Source of the DNA: Chryseobacterium sp. SN22
Lineage (GTDB): Bacteria > Bacteroidota > Bacteroidia > Flavobacteriales > Weeksellaceae
DNA: 64,000 nt
Assembly (NCBI RefSeq): GCF_008329705.1
Contig: NZ_VTSX01000015.1
Coordinates: 62,001-126,000 of the forward strand
Direction: 5' to 3'
Under the pieces are notes generated by a model that saw nothing but the letters and a program-made list of their open reading frames with translations, did not search any database and was not told the DNA's origin. Of the stretch, positions 32,945 through 41,794 are shown in pieces. Each line of letters opens with the position of its first letter. Position 1 is the first letter of the stretch. Position numbers and translations under genes: made by a program.

Positions 32945-35146
32945 TTAGTTTTCTATGATTTGACTTCCTTCAATTGTCGTACTTCCATTAAAGATAGCCT
33001 TTGAGCTGCCACTGCCTTTAATTTCAACGATAGGACTGGTTACTGAAATTTTACTTTCGGTAATAATAATCTCGCTGCTGCCGACCTTTAACTTGATCTG
33101 TTTAACACCGGTAAGATCAATGGTTCCGGTATGATCCATGGTAAACACACTTTGTCCTTTTCCTACTTCAATTTTATGGGTGTTCCCGATATCCGCTATG
33201 TGATCACAGCCGACTTCCAGCTTTTTATTGTTTCCAACCTTATCCGTTTTATTATTTCCTACGGTTTTCGTGCTGTCATTATTGGCATTATGAATGACAT
33301 TCCCCGCACCGTCAAACTTCATATTGGCACCGCCCTGATCGGTGAGGAATACCGAACCTTCGCCGTCATTAAGTTCCAGCTTATTACCGCTCCGGGTACT
33401 CAGGCTTTTGATGTTGTTTCCGGCTCCGCCGCCTCCGCCTACCTGGCCGTGGAACATTCCGCCCATGACGAACGGCCGGTCGGGATGCTGGTGTACGAAA
33501 TTGGCAATGACCTGATCCCCGACTTCCGGAATTGCCATGAACCCCCTGTTTTTGCTGACTTTATCGCTGGATCCCGCATCCGGGGTCATTACGCGAATAA
33601 ATTCTGTGGTCGATGATCCGTTTTGCCAGTCGAACTGAATCTGTACCCTTCCCTGATTGAGCGGATCGGTATTGGAAATTACCTTTGCAAACTGGGGTTC
33701 CGCCCTCGGAATTTCAAATTCGGGGCGCGGGATATACTCGCAGTCAGCGGCAATCGCTTCAAAGGTTCCGGTGTAATAGCCGCGCGCATCGACCTCATGG
33801 CAGATTTCCGTCATCAGGATTTTGGTAAAATAGGAAGTCTCGTTTGTTTCCGATTTTCTCATTTCAAGATCTACCGGACATCCGGGATAAAGAAAAGGAA
33901 CCGTTGTTGTGCCTGAGGTAACAAAGACCTCCGATGCCTTGCTGCCTGCGGTACCTTTCTGTGATGCATCCACATCAATGAATGAAGATGCCTTTATTGG
34001 TGCTACCCTTAAGGAAGGTGTAGTGAATGTTCTTTCTGAAATTTCATAAGCTCGCCTTGCAATGTCTGAAGTGTGGGTAATTTTCGAGTGTCCGGTGGTC
34101 AATCTTTCGTTTTTACTGCTGTTATAACCATAAAAACTCGGGTTTACGTGCTGAGCCTTCATCCGGATCTTCACATCATTCACACTGCTTCCGTAAATAA
34201 GTTTAATAGGTTTTTCCTGAGGCGGGAGCTTTCCGAAATGCAATACTTCACCATCATAATAAAACTGTTCGCCATAAGCTTCTGCAATCCTTGCTAAGTA
34301 ATTATAATGGGTTTCTTCATACTGCGAACTGTAGGAAATATTACCATGCTTGGCATCGACCCTGAAATCAAATTTTCCGTGTCCAAGCCCTTCTTTAATG
34401 ACATGATCAGCGATGCTGTTCAGGCTGATTTCCTGGGCACCGCCAAAACTCTGGATATGGGGCGCAGCATCTAGAAGAATAGTCGGGCTGCAGCCTGCTA
34501 ATACGATATTTCCCAGACTCCCTTTTTCCTGGCTGAATCCAACTTCGGTAACAACTCCCACAAAACTTCTTTCAGGGCCCTCTTCCACATCTTTGTATTT
34601 AAAAACAACCGTAATTCTTTTGCCTAAGAAATTCTGGGCTTCTTCAAGATTATGATTTTCAGCATTCCTCAAAGAATCATGGGCCAGCATTAAGCTGAAT
34701 TCGTGATGCCTGGTGGCGCTCTGCTTTAACTGGAAATGTTTGAAATGCTTAATCGCTTTTCCTTCCACCACAATATCCAGCTTTACGACCCGGTTAATAC
34801 CATGAATCTGGCTTTCGGGAATTGCATTTGCATTGTGTATTTTTGAAGTCGGTTGCTGAGACCAGACTTTATTTTCTACCAAATCCGGGGTATTGGGCTG
34901 TAACTTCTGATTCATCAGCATTCCCGAATTCTCTCCGGCAACTCCTGTATAAGCCTGTTCCGGTGTAATTTTTTGTGTAGCTTTCTGAATCGCCCGGTCT
35001 GTATTTTCCTGAATTTTTCCGGTAGTTTTACTGATCATCTCCTCTCCTTCTCCGAACGGTGTCGTGGCGGGAGCTTTTACTGAAAAAGAAGAAATTTCCG
35101 GATTATTGCCATCCTTAAACATGCCTTGTAATTTTAATTGATTCAA
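32945..35146 (-). CDS. tssI: VgrG spike protein (TssI), copy 1
   Basis: A 733-residue VgrG. An extended N-terminus (about 105 residues) precedes the gp27-like part (VKLDIVVEGKAIKHFKHFQL, SLMLAHDSLRN, YSSQYEETHYNYLARIAEAY) and the gp5-like OB fold (VQIQFDWQNG, GFMAIPEVGDQVIANFVHQH, RPFVMGGMFHG). It ends in a beta-helix needle of repeated Asn/Lys-Val/Gly strands. It forms the trimeric tip that carries the PAAR-like protein. It is about 90 residues longer than the second VgrG, mostly at the N-terminus. Confidence 0.95.
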   Translation of the reverse strand: MNQLKLQGMFKDGNNPEISSFSVKAPATTPFGEGEEMISKTTGKIQENTDRAIQKATQKITPEQAYTGVAGENSGMLMNQKLQPNTPDLVENKVWSQQPTSKIHNANAIPESQIHGINRVVKLDIVVEGKAIKHFKHFQLKQSATRHHEFSLMLAHDSLRNAENHNLEEAQNFLGKRITVVFKYKDVEEGPERSFVGVVTEVGFSQEKGSLGNIVLAGCSPTILLDAAPHIQSFGGAQEISLNSIADHVIKEGLGHGKFDFRVDAKHGNISYSSQYEETHYNYLARIAEAYGEQFYYDGEVLHFGKLPPQEKPIKLIYGSSVNDVKIRMKAQHVNPSFYGYNSSKNERLTTGHSKITHTSDIARRAYEISERTFTTPSLRVAPIKASSFIDVDASQKGTAGSKASEVFVTSGTTTVPFLYPGCPVDLEMRKSETNETSYFTKILMTEICHEVDARGYYTGTFEAIAADCEYIPRPEFEIPRAEPQFAKVISNTDPLNQGRVQIQFDWQNGSSTTEFIRVMTPDAGSSDKVSKNRGFMAIPEVGDQVIANFVHQHPDRPFVMGGMFHGQVGGGGGAGNNIKSLSTRSGNKLELNDGEGSVFLTDQGGANMKFDGAGNVIHNANNDSTKTVGNNKTDKVGNNKKLEVGCDHIADIGNTHKIEVGKGQSVFTMDHTGTIDLTGVKQIKLKVGSSEIIITESKISVTSPIVEIKGSGSSKAIFNGSTTIEGSQIIEN

Positions 35147-35269
35147 TGTGTTTTATTTACTGCTAAAATTTATCCGGAGAAATACCAGATAAATTTTTAT
35201 TAATCAAATCTCAATACTGATCACCATTTATGAATTAGATTGAGACAAATAGTGAAATCCACTGATTTC

Positions 35270-35313
35270 AAAAAAAAACAGAATAGCTACTCTGTTGAGC
35301 TATGCTATTCTGT
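35270..35313 (-). terminator. Terminator after hcp copy 1
   Basis: ACAGAATAGC (35278-35287) pairs with GCTATTCTGT (35304-35313); read on the minus strand it is followed by a run of T (35270-35278). It separates the highly expressed hcp from vgrG. Confidence 0.75.
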
Positions 35314-35347
35314 AACCAATTTTATTTTACTAAGATGATTGTAGGTT

Positions 35348-35758
35348 TTAGTTGCTGCCTCCCGGCCATAGCCCCTGGTAATTGGACGTTCCGTAATCGA
35401 TGGTTTCAGCGCTTACCACAAAACTGATCAGCATACTGTTTTCGTCTACCGCGTCGAAATCTACTTCATGCTGGATTACATATCCATTATTCCATGTCAG
35501 GGTAATCAGGGTACCTTCTTCATGGGATTTGTTGAAAGTGATTTCACCTGTTGTAGGCTTGTATTTTCCGTTCAGTAAGCTTTCTAAGATGTCTGATTTT
35601 TCAGTAGCTTCCACGGTAAGCTTAATCAGAGCATTTGAAGGATCTGAAGCAACTCTACCGGAAACGTCAGTAGATCTTGATACGCTGTAGTTCAGCTTTA
35701 ATAATTTTTGTCCTTCTCCGCCGTTGAATTTTAAGATTCCTCTTGAATTTGCTGCCAT
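35348..35758 (-). CDS. tssD: Hcp tube protein (TssD), copy 1
   Basis: A 136-residue tube protein of the Bacteroidota T6SS type. MAANSRGILKFNGGEGQKLL and TDVSGRVASDPSNALIKLTV are typical. It differs from the second copy (44559-44963) at about ten residues, mainly in the last 20. Hexamers stack into the inner tube that the sheath expels. It is transcribed alone, with its own promoter and terminator, as expected for an abundant structural protein, and shares an upstream palindrome pair with the other copy. Confidence 0.93.
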   Translation of the reverse strand: MAANSRGILKFNGGEGQKLLKLNYSVSRSTDVSGRVASDPSNALIKLTVEATEKSDILESLLNGKYKPTTGEITFNKSHEEGTLITLTWNNGYVIQHEVDFDAVDENSMLISFVVSAETIDYGTSNYQGLWPGGSN

Positions 35759-35809
35759 GATGGTAAATTTTAATCGTTAATATTTTGTGATTTGGTTGAT
35801 TTGTTGAGT

Positions 35810-35817
35810 CAAAGATA
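35810..35817 (-). promoter_or_regulatory. -7 promoter element of hcp copy 1
   Basis: TATCTTTG on the minus strand, 51 bp upstream of the ATG. The second hcp has the identical octamer at almost the same distance. Confidence 0.65.
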
Positions 35818-35867
35818 GACCACTTATTTTTAACCTGAAAATATTTAAAACATAAATTCATCTTTTG

Positions 35868-35902
35868 TAGTAATTCTACGATTTGATGTCGTAATTCTAC
35901 TA
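35868..35902 (-). promoter_or_regulatory. Tandem palindromic operator of hcp copy 1
   Basis: Two copies of TCGTA-N4-TACGA (each with one altered base here) lie at 35868-35881 and 35889-35902, centred 21 bp apart, that is two helical turns. They sit about 50 bp upstream of the -7 element, an activator-like position. The same pair is found before the second hcp at 45074-45108. Confidence 0.6.
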
Positions 35903-36193
35903 CCCTGGAAATAAATTAAAACATAAAAACATAACAATCAGCACCTTAATTAAAGTACAGATTACTAAAACAAATAAAATTTTACACAAATCGGAGAAAT
36001 ATTAATATTAATTTAATATATTTTTAATACCTGTTAACATATCTAAATTTAAAAAAGGGATAAAATAATTCCGGAAAGATGAGTGATCCGGATGATTATT
36101 ATAAAACAAAAAGGAGAATCAGATCATAAAACTCTACTCAAATCTTACTTATCCACTTGATTTTTTAATTCAGTAAATTGCTGAATCATCAGG

Positions 36194-37270
36194 TTATTTA
36201 TAAGATTCCTTAAACTTAAAATCGCTTTTGTAAATTCTTGTGCTGTCTACTTCAACCGGCTGATTGTTGATCCTGATTTGCATACTGTTGTTATCCGGGG
36301 CTATTTTAAAATCAAGTTTAAAATCTTTTCCTGCTTTTTCAAACTGCTGATTCACTTTTTCCCAGCTGAAGAATGCGCGGCCTTCAAAAGCCTCTCCTTT
36401 TTCGGTTTCCCAAAAGAAAGACATTTCTTTCGGTACTGCCCGTTCTTTTACCGGCGGCATAATCCCCCAAGGGCGAAGCATAATTTCCGTCTCCCCATTA
36501 TAATATTCGGATTGTGTTCGGAATAAACGGAAAGTTTTATTTTCCGAACTGATGTAAGGAGCCCACAAATATCTTTTCTGATAATCTTTCCACTTCTGAG
36601 GCGAGGCATCAGGCATAAACATGCGCTCTTTGATCTCTTCTCTCGTCTGCGAGATGTCGGCAAACATTTTATCCGCATACTTTTTATCATCCTTTACTAC
36701 CTCAGCCTGGAATTCACCCAATTGTACGGATACATAACCGTAGCGGAACCAGACAACGACCATCCCTTTAGGAGCAAATCCGAAGACAAGAGTTGCAAAT
36801 TTATAATAGGACTTTCCGAATTTATTATACTTTTCATAATAATCCGGTTCGTCTTTAATGCTTATGAATTCTTTTAAAGGCTCACTGGATGAATCAGATT
36901 CATTATTGGAGTAAGCCCTTTGAACCAGAGACAATACTTTATCTTTTGGAAAATCTGCTTTCAGATGATAAAATTTATCTTCATATCTTGAAAAATAAAC
37001 AATATCGGCTCCTAAAGGTGTCCCTCCCTGCTCCGAAAACCCTTTTCCGGAATCGCCCCAGGTCCCGGACGAGCTTCCATAAGGCAGATGGGAAGGAACG
37101 CCTTCCAAGGTGATAATTCTATCTTCCACCGGAGTAATCATATAATTGTTCCACGGATGGGAGATCTGTACATCATAACTCGGCATAGGCATTTCTTTTT
37201 TCTTCATATCCTGACAGTTTACAAGCTGGAGCATGCCCAGCGCAAACATAAAATTGTTCCATTTATCCAT
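36194..37270 (-). CDS. DUF2931 lipoprotein, probable immunity partner of the Tle1-like effector
   Basis: A 358-residue protein with a short lipoprotein signal ending near Cys19 (FALGMLQLVNCQDM) and a DUF2931-like body (SYDVQISHPWNNYMITPVED, GTPLGADIVYFSRYEDKFYH, KGMVVVWFRYGYV). It overlaps the 3' end of the DUF2235 effector gene by 8 bp, so the two are coupled. T6 phospholipase effectors are normally encoded next to a periplasmic or lipoprotein immunity protein, and DUF2931 lipoproteins occur beside DUF2235 genes elsewhere. Immunity is inferred. Confidence 0.78.
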   Translation of the reverse strand: MDKWNNFMFALGMLQLVNCQDMKKKEMPMPSYDVQISHPWNNYMITPVEDRIITLEGVPSHLPYGSSSGTWGDSGKGFSEQGGTPLGADIVYFSRYEDKFYHLKADFPKDKVLSLVQRAYSNNESDSSSEPLKEFISIKDEPDYYEKYNKFGKSYYKFATLVFGFAPKGMVVVWFRYGYVSVQLGEFQAEVVKDDKKYADKMFADISQTREEIKERMFMPDASPQKWKDYQKRYLWAPYISSENKTFRLFRTQSEYYNGETEIMLRPWGIMPPVKERAVPKEMSFFWETEKGEAFEGRAFFSWEKVNQQFEKAGKDFKLDFKIAPDNNSMQIRINNQPVEVDSTRIYKSDFKFKESYK

Positions 37271-38894
37271 TTAGTATATATCTTTTGCGTTCTGCAATAG
37301 GTCTCGGCCCAGATACTTTCGGCCCCATTCCAAAAGAATCCAGATTGGCAGACCAGTGCAAATATAAGTTCCGTAGTTTTTTAATATCGATTCCCGAATC
37401 AAGATAGGAATAACCCTTTATTTTACTTATATATTCTCCTGCCGAAGGATGTTTCCCAGCATTATAATCATTCACATACTGGTTTCTTACATTATTGCAC
37501 GGAGCGATATATCCTCCGATAAGTTTATTGCTGATGTCCTTAATAAAACCATCTTTAATTTGATAATCTCCTATTAGACCCTCATCATATTTTACGTCAA
37601 ACTGTTTAGAATAATAGAACATGTGTTCCAGAGAAACTTTATCATATTCGTTCGATATCTTTTTTCTTCTTCCCCAAAGCTCATATTTTATGAGAGTAAC
37701 CCGTGATGGAACTACTTTAGACTCAATAGTAATTTCTTCAGGGCTAAACCAGCCTTCATCAATCAAAATTTCTCTGAATTTTTTGCACCCACTATCACTG
37801 TTTACTTCTGAGTACAACAGCACATTCTCCGGATCGTTATTTACATATCCTCCACCAATATCTGAATGTACTCCGGGTAAGGTAAGCTGTAATCCCCGGA
37901 TGCCAGCACTGTCAATATTGGTAAGGCTGAAATTGTCCCGATATTCATCGGAAGAAGCCAACTGTAATACAAAAGAAGCATTTCTTACGGCATTAAGTCC
38001 CAACTGCTTGGAATCATCATCAATAATGCTGAATCCAAACAAAGATGTTCCTTTATGATTAATTCCATATGAGGCTACGGTATCATACAATCCTACAAAA
38101 TTGAATCGTACGGTTTTTGCTTCCACTTTCTCATTAATCAGACAAGCTCCAAAATAACCATATTTCAATAAAGGTGAGTCAGGTTCATTAATAATAATAT
38201 ATTGTGATGGCATGGGTTCGGTATCCGATTTTTCATAAAATGCAGAAGGATAAACCATGATCTGTTTATCAGAAATAATCTGCGAACTGGCTGTTGTTCC
38301 GGCAATATGCAGAAAATGGCGGGCTGCCGCAGCTCCCCTGCTGAATCCATAAACATTTACAGTGAGTACATCAATCTTCTTACCGGGAAATTTCCGTTGG
38401 ACTGCTTCCGCTCCTTTTACACAACCTTTGGTAGCCTTTGCTTTTACTCCTCTTTCATTTAGTCCCATCCCTGCTCCGCGTACCGGCAGTCCCAGCGTAT
38501 CATTATCAGATTTTTCATCTACAGTACCGATTCCTTCAACATAATAAGCAACCTGATTCTGAGCATTGGGATCAATAGCATTATAACCTTTTGCTACATT
38601 ACTAAAGTCATTTGCATAGCTCCCGCTAGGCGAAGCCTGTCGTTTTCCAGCTATTGTATTTGTCCTGTTATTAAGAGTACCGTCAAAAAAAAGATTCAGA
38701 GTCACGTCAATGGTATTGACGGGTTTATCATTCGGAATGATTTTTTCGGCCGGATTATAGCTTACACCGGTTTCATTTCCTTTCTGTTCCACCGAAACAG
38801 CACTGTTGTGGATGATTTCCTCTTTGGCATAGGTTTTATAATCCCCGCTTGTACGAATCACAGCCTTGCCTTCTACGATATATTCGATGCTCAT
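37263..38894 (-). CDS. Tle1-like (DUF2235) phospholipase effector
   Basis: A 543-residue alpha/beta hydrolase. It has the DUF2235 opening VTLNLFFDGTLNNRTNT, the nucleophile elbow VYGFSRGAAAARHFLHI with Ser185 (GxSxG), and the conserved LPGVHSDIGGGYVN segment with the probable catalytic Asp. Tle1 enzymes are delivered by T6SS and hydrolyse membrane phospholipids in the target periplasm. The gene starts 7 bp after vgrG copy 2 and overlaps the DUF2931 gene. There is no signal peptide, as expected for T6 cargo. The first ~55 residues may be a VgrG-docking region. Confidence 0.88.
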   Translation of the reverse strand: MSIEYIVEGKAVIRTSGDYKTYAKEEIIHNSAVSVEQKGNETGVSYNPAEKIIPNDKPVNTIDVTLNLFFDGTLNNRTNTIAGKRQASPSGSYANDFSNVAKGYNAIDPNAQNQVAYYVEGIGTVDEKSDNDTLGLPVRGAGMGLNERGVKAKATKGCVKGAEAVQRKFPGKKIDVLTVNVYGFSRGAAAARHFLHIAGTTASSQIISDKQIMVYPSAFYEKSDTEPMPSQYIIINEPDSPLLKYGYFGACLINEKVEAKTVRFNFVGLYDTVASYGINHKGTSLFGFSIIDDDSKQLGLNAVRNASFVLQLASSDEYRDNFSLTNIDSAGIRGLQLTLPGVHSDIGGGYVNNDPENVLLYSEVNSDSGCKKFREILIDEGWFSPEEITIESKVVPSRVTLIKYELWGRRKKISNEYDKVSLEHMFYYSKQFDVKYDEGLIGDYQIKDGFIKDISNKLIGGYIAPCNNVRNQYVNDYNAGKHPSAGEYISKIKGYSYLDSGIDIKKLRNLYLHWSANLDSFGMGPKVSGPRPIAERKRYILNG

Positions 38895-38901
38895 GATTCA
38901 A

Positions 38902-40839
38902 TTAGTGATTTTTGGATTTTTCGCCGCTGTTATTCTGAACTTCTTTTTCTGCGTGATGTTCCACCTTTCCTTCACTGTTGATTTCAACACCTTTCATAGA
39001 AGTGAGCTTGTGCTCTTTTTCTCCGTAAACTTCCATATCGCCTTTCACGTAATGACTCATTCTTCCTACCACATTCGTCATGAAATCGGCACCGGTAGAA
39101 AGATATTTCATGGAGCCTACACTCTCCGTATGGTTCACCATAATCGTATCGGATTTATTCATTCCGACCGTTGTTGTCATATTCATCCCGACGTTGATGT
39201 TCATATTCTTACAGTTGAGCGTCATGGTTTCGGGAGCGGTGATGGTTATATTGCTTCCGGTGGTATCCAGATGAATTTCGTTGCCTGATTTGTCGGTAAT
39301 GATGATGCTTTCATCTTCGGTAAAAACAACCCGGTGACCGCTTCGGGTCTGGATGGATTTCACCCGGTTGTCCGCACCGCCGCCGAGCCCGACCCCGCCG
39401 TGGAACATTCCTCCCATTACGAAAGGCCTGTCCGGATGGCTGTGTACAAAATTCACCATGACCTGGTCCCCGACTTCCGGAATTGCTACGTAGCCTCTGT
39501 TTTGGGTGATCTGGTCGGTTCCGCCTGCATCCGGGCTCATCATTCGGATAAAATGGGTGGTATCATTATTTTGCCAGTCGAACCGCACCTGTACCCTGCC
39601 CTGCCCTTCCGGGTCTGCATTGGAAACGACCGTTGCGATCTGAGGTTCCGCTTTCGGAACCTTGAATTCCGGCTTCGGCATAAATCCTGTATCCGAAGCG
39701 ATGCCTTCAAAACTTCCGGTATAATGACCGATGGTATCGATTTCATGAGATGTTTCTGTCACCATAATCCTGGTAAAATAATCCGACTCGTTGCTGTCTA
39801 TTTTTCTCATCTGGACATCTACAACGCATCCGGGATGTAAAAACGGAACGGTAGTATGTCCCGATACGGAAAACACATTCACCGCTTCACTCCCCGCTGT
39901 GCTTCTCTGTGAATATTCTACATCGAGATGGGTAGACGCTTTAATAGGAGCTACCTGTAAAGCCGGTGTTTTATATATCTTATCGTTGTGGGCATAGGCC
40001 GTTTTTGCCAGATCACTCACATGCTGGATCGGTGTTTCGCTGGATGTTAACTTTTCATTTTTACTGCTGTTATAGCCGTAAAACTGCGGTTTGGTATGAA
40101 CCGCCTTTAATTCCACCCTGATATCATTCGCACTGCTTCCGTACGTTAATTTGATGGGCTTATTCTGAGGAGGAAGCTTCCCAAAATGCAGAACTTCACC
40201 ATCGTAATAAAACTGCTCGCCATACGCTTCAGCCATTCTTGCCAGATAATTATAATGTGTTTCGTCATACTGACTGCTGTAAATAATCTGTGAATAATCA
40301 TTGGTATCCACCCTCACATCAAACCGGCTGGAATCAATCCCCTGCCTGATGACTTCATTGGCAATAATCCCCATATTTACCGGAGAAGCACCGCCAAAGC
40401 TCTGAACGTGAGGCGCACCGTCCAACAGGATGGTCGGGCTGTATCCCGTAAGCACAATATTTCCGAGGCTCATTTTTTCCTGGCTGAAACCTACTCCGGT
40501 GATGACGCCCACAAAAGTTCTTTCAGGACTGTTATCGATATCTTTATAGGAAATAACAGCGGTCAGACGTTTCCCGAGAAATTTATTGGCTTCTTCCAAA
40601 GTATGGGTCTGGCGGCCACCCAGGGCGTCATGAGCCAATGTTACACTGAATTCATGATGGCGTTTTGCACTCTGGGTAAGCTTAAAATGCTTATAATACC
40701 GGATCACTTTTCCTTCGATAACCAGGGAAAGCTTTACCAGCCTGTTGATTCCGGTATGGTGGTTCTGGGAAATTCCGTCGGCATTTTGTGACGGACGGAA
40801 TGAAGGACTGTTTGCTATATCTTGTGATTCTGTTTTCAT
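38902..40839 (-). CDS. tssI: VgrG spike protein (TssI), copy 2
   Basis: A 645-residue VgrG with the same core as copy 1: NRLVKLSLVIEGKVIRYYKH, IIYSSQYDETHYNYLARMAE, VQVRFDWQNND, GYVAIPEVGDQVMVNFVHSH, RPFVMGGMFHGG. Its N-terminus is shorter and its C-terminal beta-helix has a different Met/Asn-rich repeat (MNINVGMNMTTTVGMNKSD). This should be the carrier of the adjacent Tle1-like phospholipase. It lies 42 bp after the lytic transglycosylase gene. Confidence 0.95.
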   Translation of the reverse strand: MKTESQDIANSPSFRPSQNADGISQNHHTGINRLVKLSLVIEGKVIRYYKHFKLTQSAKRHHEFSVTLAHDALGGRQTHTLEEANKFLGKRLTAVISYKDIDNSPERTFVGVITGVGFSQEKMSLGNIVLTGYSPTILLDGAPHVQSFGGASPVNMGIIANEVIRQGIDSSRFDVRVDTNDYSQIIYSSQYDETHYNYLARMAEAYGEQFYYDGEVLHFGKLPPQNKPIKLTYGSSANDIRVELKAVHTKPQFYGYNSSKNEKLTSSETPIQHVSDLAKTAYAHNDKIYKTPALQVAPIKASTHLDVEYSQRSTAGSEAVNVFSVSGHTTVPFLHPGCVVDVQMRKIDSNESDYFTRIMVTETSHEIDTIGHYTGSFEGIASDTGFMPKPEFKVPKAEPQIATVVSNADPEGQGRVQVRFDWQNNDTTHFIRMMSPDAGGTDQITQNRGYVAIPEVGDQVMVNFVHSHPDRPFVMGGMFHGGVGLGGGADNRVKSIQTRSGHRVVFTEDESIIITDKSGNEIHLDTTGSNITITAPETMTLNCKNMNINVGMNMTTTVGMNKSDTIMVNHTESVGSMKYLSTGADFMTNVVGRMSHYVKGDMEVYGEKEHKLTSMKGVEINSEGKVEHHAEKEVQNNSGEKSKNH

Positions 40840-40881
40840 ATTTCCTGTGATTTGGATAGGTTAAACATGATTTCTCAACGG

Positions 40882-41754
40882 CTACTGCCTGATGGTTGGT
40901 GTATTTGATTCTTTAACGGATCTGGAGAGAATTTTAGTCTTTCTCAATAAAAAATCGGGCATCAGATCGGTTGGCAGGTATAGGGTACTCTGCCCTTTCT
41001 GCTTCAGCTCATCGCTGATTCCGGGATTCCATGAAAGAAGTTTTTCCATATCCACGTCCAGCTCGTCTGCAATGATATTTAAGTTAAATCCTGCATTGAT
41101 ATCGGTTTCTGCCAGCTGTGAATTGTCTTTCTTGCTTCCGCCGTCTGCAAAGAATACCGTATTCATTCTTGAAGAATTGTAATTGCTCAGCACTGCCTGA
41201 AGTTCTCCCGTGGCATAGCAGGCATTAAGATATTTTTTAACATGGTTTATGGTTTCTTCAGGCAAAAATTTATAAAATACGTGATACTGTGAAGAATTAG
41301 CAGCAGCCATGGCTTTCGCAATATTTCCTTCCCCGCAATTATAGGCAGCCACTACTGTTATCCAGTTGTTATACTTTTTATAAAGGTTGGCTAAAGAAAC
41401 GGCTGCCGTTTTGGTGCTTTTATAAAGATCATTCCTGTTCTGCTCTGTCAGTCCATATTGATTGGCGTGGGCGGTCATAAACTGCCATACCCCTACCGCA
41501 CCGGCTCCTGAGGTAATATTTCTGTTGAAATGGGATTCAATCAGAGCCAGGTTCCTCAAATGCCTCGGCAACCCTTTCTGAACCAAAGAATACTCAATAA
41601 AATCTACAATTTCCTTATTGGCATTAATGATGCTTTTATATCTTTTTACGCTGTTCTCCGATGTATCGGAAGCGGTAAGGAACTGGGCATTCACCATGGG
41701 CGTAGCCATAAGCAGCATCGCCGCCAGTAAGATATTTTTAAGATTCATTTTCAT
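40882..41754 (-). CDS. Lytic transglycosylase linked to the T6SS
   Basis: A 290-residue periplasmic protein. The signal peptide is MKMNLKNILLAAMLLMATPMVNAQ. An SLT domain has catalytic Glu73 (LALIESHFNRNI), AGAVGVWQFM and VAAYNCGEGNIAKA. A C-terminal LysM-like part follows (FNLNIIADELDVDMEKLLSW). Such enzymes cut glycan strands without hydrolysis; beside clpV and vgrG it most likely opens the cell's own peptidoglycan so the T6SS trans-envelope complex can be built. It could also be secreted cargo, but the signal peptide argues against that. Confidence 0.88.
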   Translation of the reverse strand: MKMNLKNILLAAMLLMATPMVNAQFLTASDTSENSVKRYKSIINANKEIVDFIEYSLVQKGLPRHLRNLALIESHFNRNITSGAGAVGVWQFMTAHANQYGLTEQNRNDLYKSTKTAAVSLANLYKKYNNWITVVAAYNCGEGNIAKAMAAANSSQYHVFYKFLPEETINHVKKYLNACYATGELQAVLSNYNSSRMNTVFFADGGSKKDNSQLAETDINAGFNLNIIADELDVDMEKLLSWNPGISDELKQKGQSTLYLPTDLMPDFLLRKTKILSRSVKESNTPTIRQ

Positions 41755-41794
41755 TTTTATAATTATATGATAAAGGCCTTGATTTTTTGTGAAA

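Larger units (their letters stand above)
35759..36193. other. Upstream region of hcp copy 1 and tail of the DUF2931 gene
   Basis: The left part holds the hcp promoter and operator pair. From about 35905 to 36190 the DNA is very AT-rich with no gene and no clear terminator. Confidence 0.5.

Noticed and set aside
33131..33616. 161-codon frame opposite vgrG copy 1 (and a similar one at 39334-39840 opposite vgrG copy 2)
   Set aside because: Both are mirror frames of conserved VgrG codons; the similarity between them reflects vgrG homology, not a real gene.
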